The notes: generated by a model from the letters alone, not told the origin. A DNA stretch of 64,000 nucleotides from G965204755 sp965243415 (GCA_965243415.1 OZ251549.1:3534001-3598000); one strand, 5' to 3'. Shown: positions 50,101-59,983, numbered from the stretch's first letter. Program-made: numbers and translations.

Positions 50101-52629
50101 TCAGAATCGGAAGCGGATCCCGATCGTCGGCACCCGGGGAAACCCGTTCGTCGGGGTCTCCTCGATGCTCACCGCCCCGGTCCGCGGGTCCACCGAAACG
50201 GTCTGCCCCATCTGGACCGCGTTGTTCCGGTTCAGGGCGTTGATCACCTCCGCGTAGATGGACCATCTCCCGGCCGGCCCCCCGTGGAGGTAGGTGAAGC
50301 GGAGGTCCAGCCGCGAGTAGTAGGGCAGCCGCCCTCGATGCAGGTTCTCGAAACTGCCCAGGTCGGGCTGCCAGACCAATTCGCCGGCCTCGTCCACCTG
50401 CGGCACCCGCCGGCCCCGCTCGTCGAGGGTCGAGACCACCCGGGCGCCGATGGCCGGCGTGTAGGGGAACCCGGTCGCCAGCCGGAAGGTGCCGGCGACC
50501 GCGAACCGGTCGCTGAGGCGGAAGCGGGCCACCGCGTTCCCGGCGTGGCGGCGGTCGTACTCGAACGGGTAGCGCTGCCCGTAGGTCTCGCGCTCGGCCC
50601 GGCCCCAGGCGTAACTGAGCCAGCCGCCGAAGCGCGCCTCCGGGTCCAGCCGCTCCAGGTAGAAGTCCACCCCGTAGGCGCGCCCTTCGCCGCCGTTGTC
50701 CGGGGTGATGGTGATCCGGGGGTCGTCGGGGATGCTGCCGCGGAGCGCCTCGGGGAAGTCGTACTCCGCCAGCCGGGCGGCGAGTTCCGGCCCGGTCTCC
50801 AGGCGGCCGACGAGCAGGTCGCGGAACCGCTTCCAGTAGCCCTCGACCCGCAGCCGGGCGCCCCTCCCGAAGGACTTCTCGAGGCCGACCACCGCGTGGT
50901 GGGCGCGTTCGTGCCGCAGTCCGCGCTCCTTCAGGTCGGAGAGATCGAGGAAGTAGTCGGCCTGGATCAACTTCTCGTAGCCGGGGCTCTGGGTGTAGAG
51001 GCCGCCGGCGGCGCGCGCCCGGAACCCGCCGCCGAAGTCCCAGCCGATCGCGAACCGGGGCGAGACGGTGCTTTGCCCGTTCAGGGTGCTCCAGTCGAAC
51101 CGGACGCCCGGCTCCAGGGAGAGCCGCTCCCCCGGGGTGAAGGTGTCCTGGATCCAGAGGCCGCCGCGGAGCCCGGCGAGGTCCGAATCCAGGAAGTCCG
51201 GCAGCCCGCTCCCGCCGCGGACGCTGGTCGGGTTCGCCTCGTCGTCGTTGCGCTCGGTGCCCCGGATGGTCTGCTCGATGCCGGAGTCCAGGCGGTGCAG
51301 TTCGACGCCCAGGTCGAAGAGGTGCGAGTCACCCAGGCGGTAGGCGAACTCGTGGCGCAGCGAGAAGTCGGTCACCGCCAGTTCCCGGTCGAAGGCGACC
51401 TCCTCGCTGGGGCCGCCTTCCTCCTCCTCGAAGGTGCCGGCGAAGTCCAGGAACTCCGCGTTCCGGTAGGCGGACAGGATGGTGGTGGAGGTCAGCCGCG
51501 AGCCGAACACCGCGTCCAGCCGCAGCGCCCCCAGGTCGCTCGAGGTGTCCGAGACGAAGTCGAACTGGCCGTCGTCTTCTTCCTGCGAGAACCGGGTGTC
51601 CTCCCGGCTGCGGAGGCCGAGCACCGTCAGCCGGCTCCCCCCGGCGAAATCCCACCGCGCCTGCATCTGGGTGTCCAGGAACGAGGGGAAGTTCTGGTCG
51701 AGCACCCGGCCGACGATCACATCGTAGTAAGTGCGCCGGCCGGTGACCAGGAAACTCCCCGCGCCCGGGAGCGGCCCTTCGAGCACCAGGTTGCCGTCGG
51801 TGACGCTGAGCGAGGAGGTGGCGGAGAGGTCGGAGCCGCCGCTGCGGTTCTCCACCACCAGCAGCGAGGAGAGCCGGTCGCCGTAGGGGGCGCCGAAGCC
51901 GCCGGCGGAGAGCGAGAAACTCTCGACCGTCTCCGGGTTGAAGGCGCTCACCAGGCCGAAGAGGCGGTAGGGGTTGTGGATCTCCACCCCGTCCATCAGG
52001 GTCAGGTTCTGGTCGGGGGTGCCGCCGCGGACCGCCAGGCGGCTGCCGAAGTCCTCGGTGGCGGCGACCCCCGGCAGGGTGGAGAGCGCCCGGAAGATGT
52101 TGTCCGCGGTGCCCGCCGCCTGGAGCACTTCCCTCGGGGCCACCACGGTAGCGGAGGGCCGCTCGGTCCGGGGCGCGGCGGCGGTCACTTCGACCTCTTC
52201 CTCGATCCGGCGCGGCAGCATCCGGACCGGGATCTCGGGCGGCGCCGCCACGGCCGTTCCCGCCGGGGGGATCGGCGCCGAGGTCTCGAAGTACCCCTCG
52301 GCGGCGAAGGTCAGCCCGGTGGCGGCCGCGGGGACGAGGAGGGTGAACCGCCCGTCCGCCGCGGTGCGGGTGGAGCGCCCGCTCCCGGTGACCAGGACCT
52401 CGGCGACCGGTTCGCCGGAGACCGCGTCGGAGACCGCGCCGCGGACCTCCCGCTCGCCGGGCTGGCCCCCCGCCGCCGCGGCGCCGAGGAGGAGCAACGC
52501 CGGCAGGAACCCGATCCCCCTACCCATTCGCCTGCCGATTCGCCTGCCGATACCCCCACCGAACCGGCGCCCCGAAGGCGCCGGGAAGCGGCGGCGCCGC
52601 GCGTCCCTCTCGCCGAGTCCTGTTTCCAT
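50101..52629 (-). CDS. TonB-dependent outer-membrane receptor
   Basis: 842 residues. A basic N-terminus with an RRIGRRMGRGIG repeat precedes the signal helix (FLPALLLLGAAAAGG). EVRGAVSDAVSGEPVAEVLV to YFETSAPIPP (about 62-130) is a carboxypeptidase-like regulatory domain. The plug runs from VVAPREVLQAAGTADNIFRA to PYGDRLSSLLVVENRSGG, and the beta-barrel takes up the rest, ending with FPRVPTIGIRFRF, an aromatic C-terminus for BAM recognition. It imports a ligand with TonB energy; ligand unknown. It lies between a sulfatase and an M28 peptidase on the same strand, suggesting uptake of sulfated glycan or glycopeptide products. Confidence 0.88.
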   Translation of the reverse strand: METGLGERDARRRRFPAPSGRRFGGGIGRRIGRRMGRGIGFLPALLLLGAAAAGGQPGEREVRGAVSDAVSGEPVAEVLVTGSGRSTRTAADGRFTLLVPAAATGLTFAAEGYFETSAPIPPAGTAVAAPPEIPVRMLPRRIEEEVEVTAAAPRTERPSATVVAPREVLQAAGTADNIFRALSTLPGVAATEDFGSRLAVRGGTPDQNLTLMDGVEIHNPYRLFGLVSAFNPETVESFSLSAGGFGAPYGDRLSSLLVVENRSGGSDLSATSSLSVTDGNLVLEGPLPGAGSFLVTGRRTYYDVIVGRVLDQNFPSFLDTQMQARWDFAGGSRLTVLGLRSREDTRFSQEEDDGQFDFVSDTSSDLGALRLDAVFGSRLTSTTILSAYRNAEFLDFAGTFEEEEGGPSEEVAFDRELAVTDFSLRHEFAYRLGDSHLFDLGVELHRLDSGIEQTIRGTERNDDEANPTSVRGGSGLPDFLDSDLAGLRGGLWIQDTFTPGERLSLEPGVRFDWSTLNGQSTVSPRFAIGWDFGGGFRARAAGGLYTQSPGYEKLIQADYFLDLSDLKERGLRHERAHHAVVGLEKSFGRGARLRVEGYWKRFRDLLVGRLETGPELAARLAEYDFPEALRGSIPDDPRITITPDNGGEGRAYGVDFYLERLDPEARFGGWLSYAWGRAERETYGQRYPFEYDRRHAGNAVARFRLSDRFAVAGTFRLATGFPYTPAIGARVVSTLDERGRRVPQVDEAGELVWQPDLGSFENLHRGRLPYYSRLDLRFTYLHGGPAGRWSIYAEVINALNRNNAVQMGQTVSVDPRTGAVSIEETPTNGFPRVPTIGIRFRF

Positions 52630-52875
52630 GTCGTCTCTACGGTTCCGCCCTTTCGGAAGTTACGCCCCCGGCTCTCGCCCGGAGTACCGCCCCGGGTCGT
52701 TCCGGCGGCGCCGGCCGTCCGCTCCGACCCCCGAACGCGGGAACTCGCCCCCGCGTTCCCCTCCCGCCTTCCTTCCGGCTCCCCGTCCATCCGCCGGGCG
52801 CCGCCGCTCCCGGAGCGCCGCGCCGGGCCCTTCCGACCCAGCGAGGCGCCCCCTCCCCCGAAGGGGCGCGCCCCC

Positions 52876-55056
52876 TCAGCCGCCGGAGAGGCCGGAGAGG
52901 ATCCCCTCCGCCTGCCGGATCTGACCGGTCAGCGAAGCCAGCGCCTCGGAGACCACCCGCACATAGAACCGCGCCGCCTCCCACTCTTCTTCCTCGATCC
53001 CCTCCCGGACGCCGGGGATGGTCTTCACCCCGTAGCCGGTGTAGAAGCCGGGCGCGTACACCTGGTGGCGGAACCACTCCCGGTTCGGCAGGCCCTCTTC
53101 GGACCCCAGCCGCCGCTCCGAGGTGAAGAGCAGCCGGTTCAGCCGGGAGAGTTCGGCGGTCCCGGGCGAGGCCGAACCGAGCGAGGCCAGCGCCCGCTCG
53201 TACCCCTGCCCGGCCTCGTCGAGCGCCGCCACCGCCTCCTCGAGCGACTCGAAATCGATCGGTTCCGGGGAGTCCATCGCCGCGTGCGTCTCCCGGATCT
53301 CCTCCACATAGTCCCGCATCGCGTCGGCCAGGTCGGTGAAGCCGAACGGCAGCACCGAGGCGTTCGCCAGCCGCAGCAGCGCGGTCCCGATCACCTGCGA
53401 GAGCGCCCTCCCGAAGACGAACTCCCGGTCGGAGAAGGTCTCGTACCAATACAGCGTGTCGTAGTTCGAGTGGTACACGCCGCCCGGGCTGTCCCCGCCG
53501 AAGCCCAGGTTCAGCGAGGCCATGTTGAGATGGTCGAGGAACACCGTGTAGTCGGAACCGGAACCGAGCGCGGCCAGGCGCAGGTCGTCGCTCTGTTCGA
53601 TCACGGCCCGGGCCTCCGGGTCGGCGGCGGTCTCCAGCCGCCGGGCGCGGGCCGCTTCGAAGACGCTCACCCCGCGCTCCGGGTCGGTCACCTCCCGGGC
53701 CACCTCGTTCACGAACTTCTGCAGGGTATGGCTGCCGGCCATACCCAGCCAACCCTTCCCGGTGGAATCGGTATTGATATACGCGACCCCGTTCGCCCGC
53801 AGCGCCTCCCGGTGGGTCTCGCCCCACTCGGTGGAACCGAGCAGACCCCATTCCTCGCCGTCCCAGAGCGCGAACACCACCGTGCGGCGGGGCCGGTGGC
53901 CGGCGGCCAGCAACTCGCCGAACCCCCGCGCGGTCTCCATGAGTTGCACGGCGCCGCTGATGGGGTCGGTGGCCCCGGCGCACCAGGCGTCGTGGTGGTT
54001 GCCGTGGACGATCCATTCGTCGGGGAACTCGGAGCCCTCGACCCGGGCGATCACATTGAACAGCCGGCGCACCTGCCAGTCGTAGGCGGTGCGCATCCGC
54101 ACCGTGACGGGTCCCGGCCCGAGGTGGTAGGCGATGGGCAGCGCGCCCTTCCAGTCGTCGTTCGGCGCCGGGGTCCCCCGCAGTTGCTCCAGGATGGGCA
54201 GCGCGTCCCCCCAGGAGAGCGGGAGCACCGGGATGCGGACCAGCGTCGCCGCGGTCTCCCGGGTCAACTTCTCCCGGTCCTCGGTGGCGCCCCAGCCGGG
54301 AGTGAGCGGATCGCCCGGATGCACCGGCATGTCCATGATGGAGCCGCGCTGCACCCCCCACTTGGGCCGCCAGGGCCCCTCCGGGTAGGTCAGGCCCCGG
54401 TAGTAGCCGTCCTCCTCCGGGTCCGAGTAGATGAGCGCGCCGATCGCGCCGTTCGCCTGGGCCAGTTTCGCCTTGATCCCGCGCCAACTGCGCCCGTAGC
54501 GGGCCAGCGCGATCTTCCCTTCGACGGAGATCCCCAGTTCCGCCAGTTTCTCGTAGTCCGCGGGGAGCCCGTAGTTCACATAGACCACTTCCCCGGAGAC
54601 ATCCCCGTCGGCGGCGTAGGCGTGGTAACTCGGCAGCCGCGCCGGGTCCGAGGAGTCCTTGTCCTCCGGGACTCCCGGCTCGATCAGGCGCATGGTGTAG
54701 GGCTCCGGCCCCAGGACCTCCACATGCCGGTCCACCGGCAGCGGCATGAGCGCTTCGGTCTCCTCGATCTCGGCTTCGAGGCCGAAGGAGCGGAACTTCT
54801 CGAGGGCGTACTCGGCCACCCGGCGGCTCCCGTGGCCCATCCCGGCGATGTGCGGCTCCTCGGAGAGGTAGGTCAGGTACTCCCGCAGCCGGGCCGGGTC
54901 CGGAACCGCCCGGAACCGCTCCTCGATCTCCCGCTGCTCCTCCCACTGCCCCGGCAGGAACCCCCGCGCCGGCGGCCCCGACTGGGAGGCCGCGAACGCC
55001 GGAAACCCGACGGCGGCGAGAAGGCAGAGGACGAGAACGGAACGGGTCTTCGACAT
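52876..55056 (-). CDS. M28 metallopeptidase, glutamate carboxypeptidase II-like
   Basis: 726 residues. Signal peptide SVLVLCLLAAVGFPAFA (residues 6-22). LREYLTYLSEEPHIAGMGHG starts the domain, GKIALARYGRSWRGIKAKLA is the PA insertion, and IVHGNHHDAWCAGATDPISG provides the first zinc ligands (His, Asp). VVFALWDGEEWGLLGSTEWG gives Glu-Glu, YINTDSTGKGW the Asp, and GGVYHSNYDTLYWYETFSDR the last His. The transferrin-receptor-like dimerisation domain (about 610-720) ends the protein. Length and order match human PSMA-type enzymes, which cut C-terminal glutamate. TACGAT 7 nt before the ATG indicates a leaderless transcript. Confidence 0.9.
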   Translation of the reverse strand: MSKTRSVLVLCLLAAVGFPAFAASQSGPPARGFLPGQWEEQREIEERFRAVPDPARLREYLTYLSEEPHIAGMGHGSRRVAEYALEKFRSFGLEAEIEETEALMPLPVDRHVEVLGPEPYTMRLIEPGVPEDKDSSDPARLPSYHAYAADGDVSGEVVYVNYGLPADYEKLAELGISVEGKIALARYGRSWRGIKAKLAQANGAIGALIYSDPEEDGYYRGLTYPEGPWRPKWGVQRGSIMDMPVHPGDPLTPGWGATEDREKLTRETAATLVRIPVLPLSWGDALPILEQLRGTPAPNDDWKGALPIAYHLGPGPVTVRMRTAYDWQVRRLFNVIARVEGSEFPDEWIVHGNHHDAWCAGATDPISGAVQLMETARGFGELLAAGHRPRRTVVFALWDGEEWGLLGSTEWGETHREALRANGVAYINTDSTGKGWLGMAGSHTLQKFVNEVAREVTDPERGVSVFEAARARRLETAADPEARAVIEQSDDLRLAALGSGSDYTVFLDHLNMASLNLGFGGDSPGGVYHSNYDTLYWYETFSDREFVFGRALSQVIGTALLRLANASVLPFGFTDLADAMRDYVEEIRETHAAMDSPEPIDFESLEEAVAALDEAGQGYERALASLGSASPGTAELSRLNRLLFTSERRLGSEEGLPNREWFRHQVYAPGFYTGYGVKTIPGVREGIEEEEWEAARFYVRVVSEALASLTGQIRQAEGILSGLSGG

Positions 55057-55063
55057 GCGGCGA

Positions 55064-55069
55064 ATCGTA
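55064..55069 (-). promoter_or_regulatory. TACGAT -10 box before the M28 peptidase
   Basis: Minus strand TACGAT, 7-nt spacer TCGCCGC, then ATG. No ribosome-binding sequence fits between them. Confidence 0.5.
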
Positions 55070-55134
55070 TCGGGGAGGTTCCCATCGCACCGGCGGTGTC
55101 CGCCGGCGATCTGCGGAGTCTCGGGAGCGCCCCG

Positions 55135-55614
55135 CTATCGCCCCCCGCCCGGCGGCGGCGCGGCTTCCCGGGGCTCGTGGAGGAGGACCCGCACTCCCTC
55201 CAGCGGAGCGAACGCCTCCTCGATCCGGGGACGCACTTCGCGCCAGTCCAGACCGCCGAGCCCGCAGCCGAGCGCCGGGAGCGCGATCGCCCGGAGTTCC
55301 GATACCCGCACGAGTTCGGCGAGCGAATCGAGCCCCCGGATCAGATCCTCCATCCGGCTGGCGTCGCGCCAGTGCCGCTTCGTGGGGAAGTTGACGATGA
55401 GGCGCGGCCGCTCCAACCCGGTGTCGAAGACGAACATCTCCCCGGGCATGACGGCGCCCCGCCGGCAGGCCGCCGCGTACGCCGCGAAGTTCCCGGGGAA
55501 CCGCTCCCGGAAGGCGAGCGCCAGGCCCCGCCCCATCACCCCGACGCAGTTCACCGGGTTCACCAACGCCTCGGCGTCCGCCGCGAAGAGGTCCCCGCTC
55601 CGGAGTTCGATCAC
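55135..55614 (-). CDS. macro-domain protein (TARG1/DarG-like ADP-ribose binding or hydrolase)
   Basis: 159 residues from a GTG at 55614. VIELRSGDLFAADAEALVNP then NCVGVMGRGLALAFRERFPG forms the ADP-ribose pocket in the version found in TARG1/DarG. MPGEMFVFDTGLERPRLIVN, FPTKRHWRDASRMEDL and ALPALGCGLGGLDWREVRPR complete the fold, with ALGCGLGGL as the phosphate loop. In DarTG systems this domain removes ADP-ribose from DNA; no DarT toxin is next to it, so it may be a general de-ADP-ribosylating enzyme. The protein is single-domain. Confidence 0.85.
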   Translation of the reverse strand: MIELRSGDLFAADAEALVNPVNCVGVMGRGLALAFRERFPGNFAAYAAACRRGAVMPGEMFVFDTGLERPRLIVNFPTKRHWRDASRMEDLIRGLDSLAELVRVSELRAIALPALGCGLGGLDWREVRPRIEEAFAPLEGVRVLLHEPREAAPPPGGGR

Positions 55615-55694
55615 GGCGGGTCTCCTCCCACCGGAATCACCGCCCCGTGGACGAGCCGGGGCTCCCGAACCGGCCGCCGCTGCCGGACGGACGC

Positions 55695-58600
55695 TCATTC
55701 GGCGCGGAGGGCCGGAGTGGGAGGGCGGTTCGCGGCGAGGCGGGCGGCGGCGGCGCCGGCGAGGAGGCCCAGGGCCAGGACGCCGGCGAGGAGGAGCGCC
55801 AGCAGGCCGAAACTCCCGCCGGCCTCCCGTGCGCCGAGGACCGGGAAGACCGCGAGCAGCGCGGAGAGGGCCCCGGCGCCGAGACCGGCGGCCAGCACGA
55901 AGGCGTTCTCCCAGAAGCCGAGAGCGGCGAAGTCGCGCCGCCGGTAGCCCACCGCCGCCAGCAGCGCCCACTCCCGCCGCCGCTCGGCCGCGTTCCGGAA
56001 GAGGACCAGGACCAGTCCCAGCGTCCCGAGGAGCAGCCCCAGGCCGCCGAGCGCCTGGAAGGTGGAGAGGTAGGTGTTCTCCACCCGGTGGAATTCCGCG
56101 AGCCGGGCGCGGGCGGTGCGGGAGACGCCGCCGTGCTCCCGGAGCGGGTCGGCCAGCAGCGCCGCGGCGGCGGCCTCCGCCTCGGCCAACGCCGCAGGCC
56201 CCCGGGGCGGAGGGTCCCGGTCCACCAGGAACACGCGGTAGCCGTCCGCCGCCGGGAGGCGGTCGAGCAGGTCGCGCTCGGCCATGAGCAGTTCCCCCTG
56301 GAAGACGCTGTCCCAGAGCGTCCCCACCAGCCGCAACTCCACCGGCGCGCCGCCTTCGCCGACCGGGTAGGCGCGCGTCTCGCCGACCGGCCACTTCAGG
56401 ACATAGGTCATGGAGTTCTGGTCCCCCAGCACCGGGATCGGCTCCCCCGGCGCCCGCTCCCGCCACAGGAGGCGCCAGGGGTTCGCGTTCTCTTCCGGGG
56501 TCTCGCCCAGGTGGGCGGCGAAGGGGAAGCGGTTCTCCTCGGCCAGGCCCCGGGGAACGCCGAGGATCCGCGGTCGGTCGGGGCGGTAGAGGTTCAGGCA
56601 ACTCGCGTCCTCGTCCCCGGCGAGGCGCAGCGGCCGCACCCGGAAGCCGTCCGGGTCGTCCGGAAAGTCGTCAGGGAGGCCCAGCGCCTCCCGGCCCTCC
56701 GGGGAATTCGGGTCCCAGGGGACGCCGAACACGGTTTCGGTCACGGCGAGGAAGCCGCCGGCGCCCGCCGGGATCTCCCCCGGGTGCGACCGTTTGCGGA
56801 AGGATTCGACCGCCACCAGCAGGAAGGCGGCGAAAGCGATCATCGCCAGGGCGGCCAGACTGCGCCCGGGACGGAACGACGAAGCGCGGAGCGCCAGTCC
56901 CCGCATCCCGGAGAGGGAACCGGCCCCGGTGGCCGAGCGGAGGCGGCTGCGGACGAAGAGCAGGGCCGCGGTGAGCAGCAGACCCCCCGCGCCGAAGAAC
57001 CCCGGGGTCTCCGGGACGACGCCGGCCGCCGTCAGGGCCAGCAACGCGCCGGCCCCGAGGGCTGCTGCCGGGCCGGCGAGGGGTCGGGGCCGGCGCGGCG
57101 GGGCGATGGCCGGCCCGGCAACTGGCCCGGCGTCCTCCTCCGGGGCCGGGATCCAGGCGACCGGGCCCGGTTCGCGTTCGGCCCCGAGGTCGCCGGAGAG
57201 CAGCGTCCGGGGCGTCCGCGAGAGGAGCCGCCGCAGCGTCCACCAGGCGCTGAGGCAGGCCATCTCCAGCCCGCCGAGCGCCCCGGAGCCCACCGACTGC
57301 CAGCGGACGAACAACTCCAGCGGCGCCGCCGCGCCCACCCCTCCGGCGTCGGCCGCTCCGAGCGCCCCGCCGAGCGCCCCGCCCCAGACGCCGGTGAGCA
57401 GCCGGATCATCCCGCCGGCGTACGCGACGCCGAGGAGCGCGCCGACCGCCGCCCCGAGGAAGGCGACGAGGCCCACCTCGGTCAGCAGGAGCGAGGACAC
57501 CCGCCGCCGGGGCCAGCCGGTGGCGAGCAGCAGGCCGATCTCCGGGAGGCGCCGCTCGATCCCCAGGCGGAACAGGAGGACGATCAGGACGAGCGTCGAG
57601 GCCAGCAGGAAGAAGGAGAAGTAGAGGAAGTAGAGCCCGAAGTCGGTGGCGCCCCGCGAGGCCTCGATCCCCTGCTCCCGCACCGGGATCGGCGCGAGCC
57701 CGAAGGCGGCCGGGTCGAGGGCGCCCACGAGCGCCGCGGCGAGTTCGTCGAGCGTTTCGTCGGCCGTTCCGTCGGGACCCGGACCCGCCCCCACCGGCCC
57801 CGCCCCCGCCTTCGGGGCGAAGCGCACCGAAGTCGCGCCGCCCCCGCCGGCGGAGGCCAGCCGGCGCGCCGCCGCCAGCGGCAGGAACGCCTTCGGCAGC
57901 GTCCGCCACTGCTCCCAGTAGTCCTCGTCCTTCCGGCGGATCCGGTCGAGATCCACCGGGAACGGCGGATCCCAGTCGCCGATCCGCGCCGAGTCCGTCA
58001 CCCCCGGGTACTCCGGGGAGAGCGTCGGATCCGCCGCCAACCCGGTCCGTTCCCGGGCGGGCGCGGCCCGGAAGGTCTCCCGCGCGGCGCCGAACCGGCC
58101 CTCCGCCTCCCAGGAGAGGAACTCGACCTCGACCGGGTCGCCGGGCCGCAGGTCGAGGTCCTCCCGGAGCCAGGTCCCGGGGATCAGGGCCTCCGCCCCG
58201 GCCGGGAACAGCCGCTCCGGAAGGCCCGAGACCAGGGAGTAGGGCGTCTCCCGCTCGCCGGCGCGGAGGGTCCCGGCGAGCCAGGTCAGCACCGGATCGG
58301 CGAAGAGGCCACGTTCCCCCGCCGCGGTCGCCGCCGCCGCCACTGCCGCTTCCTGGAGAACCAGGCTCCGGCTCTCCAGGACCCGGCTCGTCCCTTCCCC
58401 GTCGTCCCCCGACCCGGGACGCAGGGTGAGCCCGAAGTCCTCGAGCGTCGCCACCGCCCCGAGAGCCGCCCGGAACGCCTCCGCCGGCGCGCCCTCCGGG
58501 GAACTCGACTCCCCGGGCGCGCGCCGCCGCAGGAGCAGCGTGTTCGCCCGCAGCCCGCCCCCCCCGCCGCCTCCCCCTTCGACGGCCCGGGAGAGATCGT

Positions 58601-59300
58601 CGAGGCGCAGGAAGACCGCCCGCACCGCCCCGCCCCGGGGGAAGATCTCGAAGTCCCCCACGCTCGGCCCGTCCCCCGACCCGCCGCCCGCCGGCGGCCA
58701 CTCCTCCACCGTCCGCCGCCGGCTGACCGCGAACTCCTCCTTCTCCCCGAAGAGCGAGGCCGCGGCGATGGCCGGATCGCTCTCCACCCGCAGGATGAGC
58801 GCCTCCCCCGGCCCCGGCGCCCCGGCCCCCCACTCCTCCCGGAGCCCCCGGCTCAGCCGCACCGCCCCCCGCCCGATCTCCCCGCCGACTTCCCCCGCCG
58901 CCCCGATCCCTTGGAACGCGAAGAACCTCCGATCCACCCCGAACACCGTCACCGGGACCGGAGCGCCCCCCGGGCCGTACGCGACCCCGGAGAGCCGCAG
59001 CACCGGGGCCGAGTCCCCGAAAACCCGGGCGAACCGCGGCTCCCCGGCGAGCCGGGCGGCCAGTCCCCGCTCCGCGTGCGCCGAGAAGGCGGAGGACGCC
59101 AGCACCGCGTCGGCGGCGGCGCCCAGCCGGGCGGTGAAGGCGGCGCGGAGGCTGCCGCGCACCGAGTCGCCGACGACGAGCGCCCCCACCAGGACCGCCA
59201 CCGCCGTCGCCGTGGCCGCCCCCAGCAGCGCGTGTTCCCGGCGGTAGTGGCGGAGCCCGGCCCCGGCGAGCCGGAAGAGCGCGCCGGCCCGGGCGATCAC
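55695..59300 (-). CDS. ABC transporter permease, FtsX/MacB type, double length
   Basis: 1201 residues from a GTG whose GTGA overlaps the ATPase stop. One N-terminal helix (LLGAATATAVAVLVGALVVG) and a very large periplasmic domain (about 45-620) are followed by FtsX helices (YFLYFSFFLLASTLVLIVLL, LLLTEVGLVAFLGAAVGALL). A second periplasmic block and helices follow to the end (LAALAMIAFAAFLLVAVESF and LLLGTLGLVLVLFRNAAERR). Two FtsX units in one chain are typical of acidobacterial exporters, matching a LolC/E- or MacB-like role in lipoprotein or peptide export, not a channel importer. Substrate unknown. The N-terminal periplasmic part is rich in Gly runs. Confidence 0.85.
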   Translation of the reverse strand: MIARAGALFRLAGAGLRHYRREHALLGAATATAVAVLVGALVVGDSVRGSLRAAFTARLGAAADAVLASSAFSAHAERGLAARLAGEPRFARVFGDSAPVLRLSGVAYGPGGAPVPVTVFGVDRRFFAFQGIGAAGEVGGEIGRGAVRLSRGLREEWGAGAPGPGEALILRVESDPAIAAASLFGEKEEFAVSRRRTVEEWPPAGGGSGDGPSVGDFEIFPRGGAVRAVFLRLDDLSRAVEGGGGGGGGLRANTLLLRRRAPGESSSPEGAPAEAFRAALGAVATLEDFGLTLRPGSGDDGEGTSRVLESRSLVLQEAAVAAAATAAGERGLFADPVLTWLAGTLRAGERETPYSLVSGLPERLFPAGAEALIPGTWLREDLDLRPGDPVEVEFLSWEAEGRFGAARETFRAAPARERTGLAADPTLSPEYPGVTDSARIGDWDPPFPVDLDRIRRKDEDYWEQWRTLPKAFLPLAAARRLASAGGGGATSVRFAPKAGAGPVGAGPGPDGTADETLDELAAALVGALDPAAFGLAPIPVREQGIEASRGATDFGLYFLYFSFFLLASTLVLIVLLFRLGIERRLPEIGLLLATGWPRRRVSSLLLTEVGLVAFLGAAVGALLGVAYAGGMIRLLTGVWGGALGGALGAADAGGVGAAAPLELFVRWQSVGSGALGGLEMACLSAWWTLRRLLSRTPRTLLSGDLGAEREPGPVAWIPAPEEDAGPVAGPAIAPPRRPRPLAGPAAALGAGALLALTAAGVVPETPGFFGAGGLLLTAALLFVRSRLRSATGAGSLSGMRGLALRASSFRPGRSLAALAMIAFAAFLLVAVESFRKRSHPGEIPAGAGGFLAVTETVFGVPWDPNSPEGREALGLPDDFPDDPDGFRVRPLRLAGDEDASCLNLYRPDRPRILGVPRGLAEENRFPFAAHLGETPEENANPWRLLWRERAPGEPIPVLGDQNSMTYVLKWPVGETRAYPVGEGGAPVELRLVGTLWDSVFQGELLMAERDLLDRLPAADGYRVFLVDRDPPPRGPAALAEAEAAAAALLADPLREHGGVSRTARARLAEFHRVENTYLSTFQALGGLGLLLGTLGLVLVLFRNAAERRREWALLAAVGYRRRDFAALGFWENAFVLAAGLGAGALSALLAVFPVLGAREAGGSFGLLALLLAGVLALGLLAGAAAARLAANRPPTPALRAE

Positions 59301-59983
59301 GGGGAGGAGGCCGCCGCCAGCCGTCCGGCCTCCAGCCGCAGCCGCTTCGGGAACCGCCCCGCCAACTCCCGGTCGTGGGTCATGAGCACCACGATGCGCG
59401 CGGCGTCCTCGGCGTCCGGTTCGAGCAGCAGCGAAGCGACCCCGGCCGCCGCCTCCCCGTCCAGGTTCCCGGTGGGCTCGTCGCAGAGGAGCAACTGCGG
59501 CCGGCGGATCAGCGCCCGGGCGAGCGCCACCCGCTGCTTCTCCCCGCCGGAGAGCGCCGAAGGCAGGTGCCGGGCGCGGGGGCCGAGCCCCACCCGGTCG
59601 AGCAGGGCGAGGGCGCGCTCCCGGTCGCCGGCGCGGGGGGCCGGCAGTGTCGGCGCGAGGACATTCTCGAGGGCGGTGCACTGCGGCAGCAGGCAGTGGT
59701 CCTGGAAGACGAACCCCACCCGGTCGCGCCGGAATTCGGCCTGGCGCGCGGCGGGGAGTTCGTGCGGGTCGGTCCCGTCGAGCCGCACCTCCCCGGCGGA
59801 GGGGGATTCGAGCGCCCCCAGCACGAACAGCAGGGTGCTCTTCCCGCTCCCGGAGACCCCGGTCACCGCCGCCGCCTCCCCGGGGGCGAGTTCCAGGTCC
59901 ACCCCGTCCAGCACGGTGAGCGGCCCGGCGGGCGACGGGTACACCTTCTCCACCCCGGAGACCGACAGCCCGGACTCAGCCAC
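59297..59983 (-). CDS. ABC transporter ATP-binding protein, LolD/MacB type
   Basis: 228 residues. AAVTGVSGSGKSTLLFVLGA is Walker A, VGFVFQDHCLLPQCTALENV contains the Q-loop, HLPSALSGGEKQRVALARAL the signature, and PQLLLCDEPTGNLDGEAAAG Walker B plus D-loop; the H-loop is MTHDRE. The 'QDHxLLPxxTALENVLxP' wording is LolD-like. It pairs with the FtsX permease encoded immediately downstream with a 4-bp overlap. Confidence 0.92.
   Translation of the reverse strand: MAESGLSVSGVEKVYPSPAGPLTVLDGVDLELAPGEAAAVTGVSGSGKSTLLFVLGALESPSAGEVRLDGTDPHELPAARQAEFRRDRVGFVFQDHCLLPQCTALENVLAPTLPAPRAGDRERALALLDRVGLGPRARHLPSALSGGEKQRVALARALIRRPQLLLCDEPTGNLDGEAAAGVASLLLEPDAEDAARIVVLMTHDRELAGRFPKRLRLEAGRLAAASSP

Noticed and set aside
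46912..55947. A 3011-codon open frame on the plus strand
   Set aside because: It runs antisense to the methylase, sulfatase, TonB receptor and peptidase genes and reads as Arg/Pro/Gly/Val-rich low-complexity sequence. Such frames arise because very GC-rich genes have few stops on the other strand.
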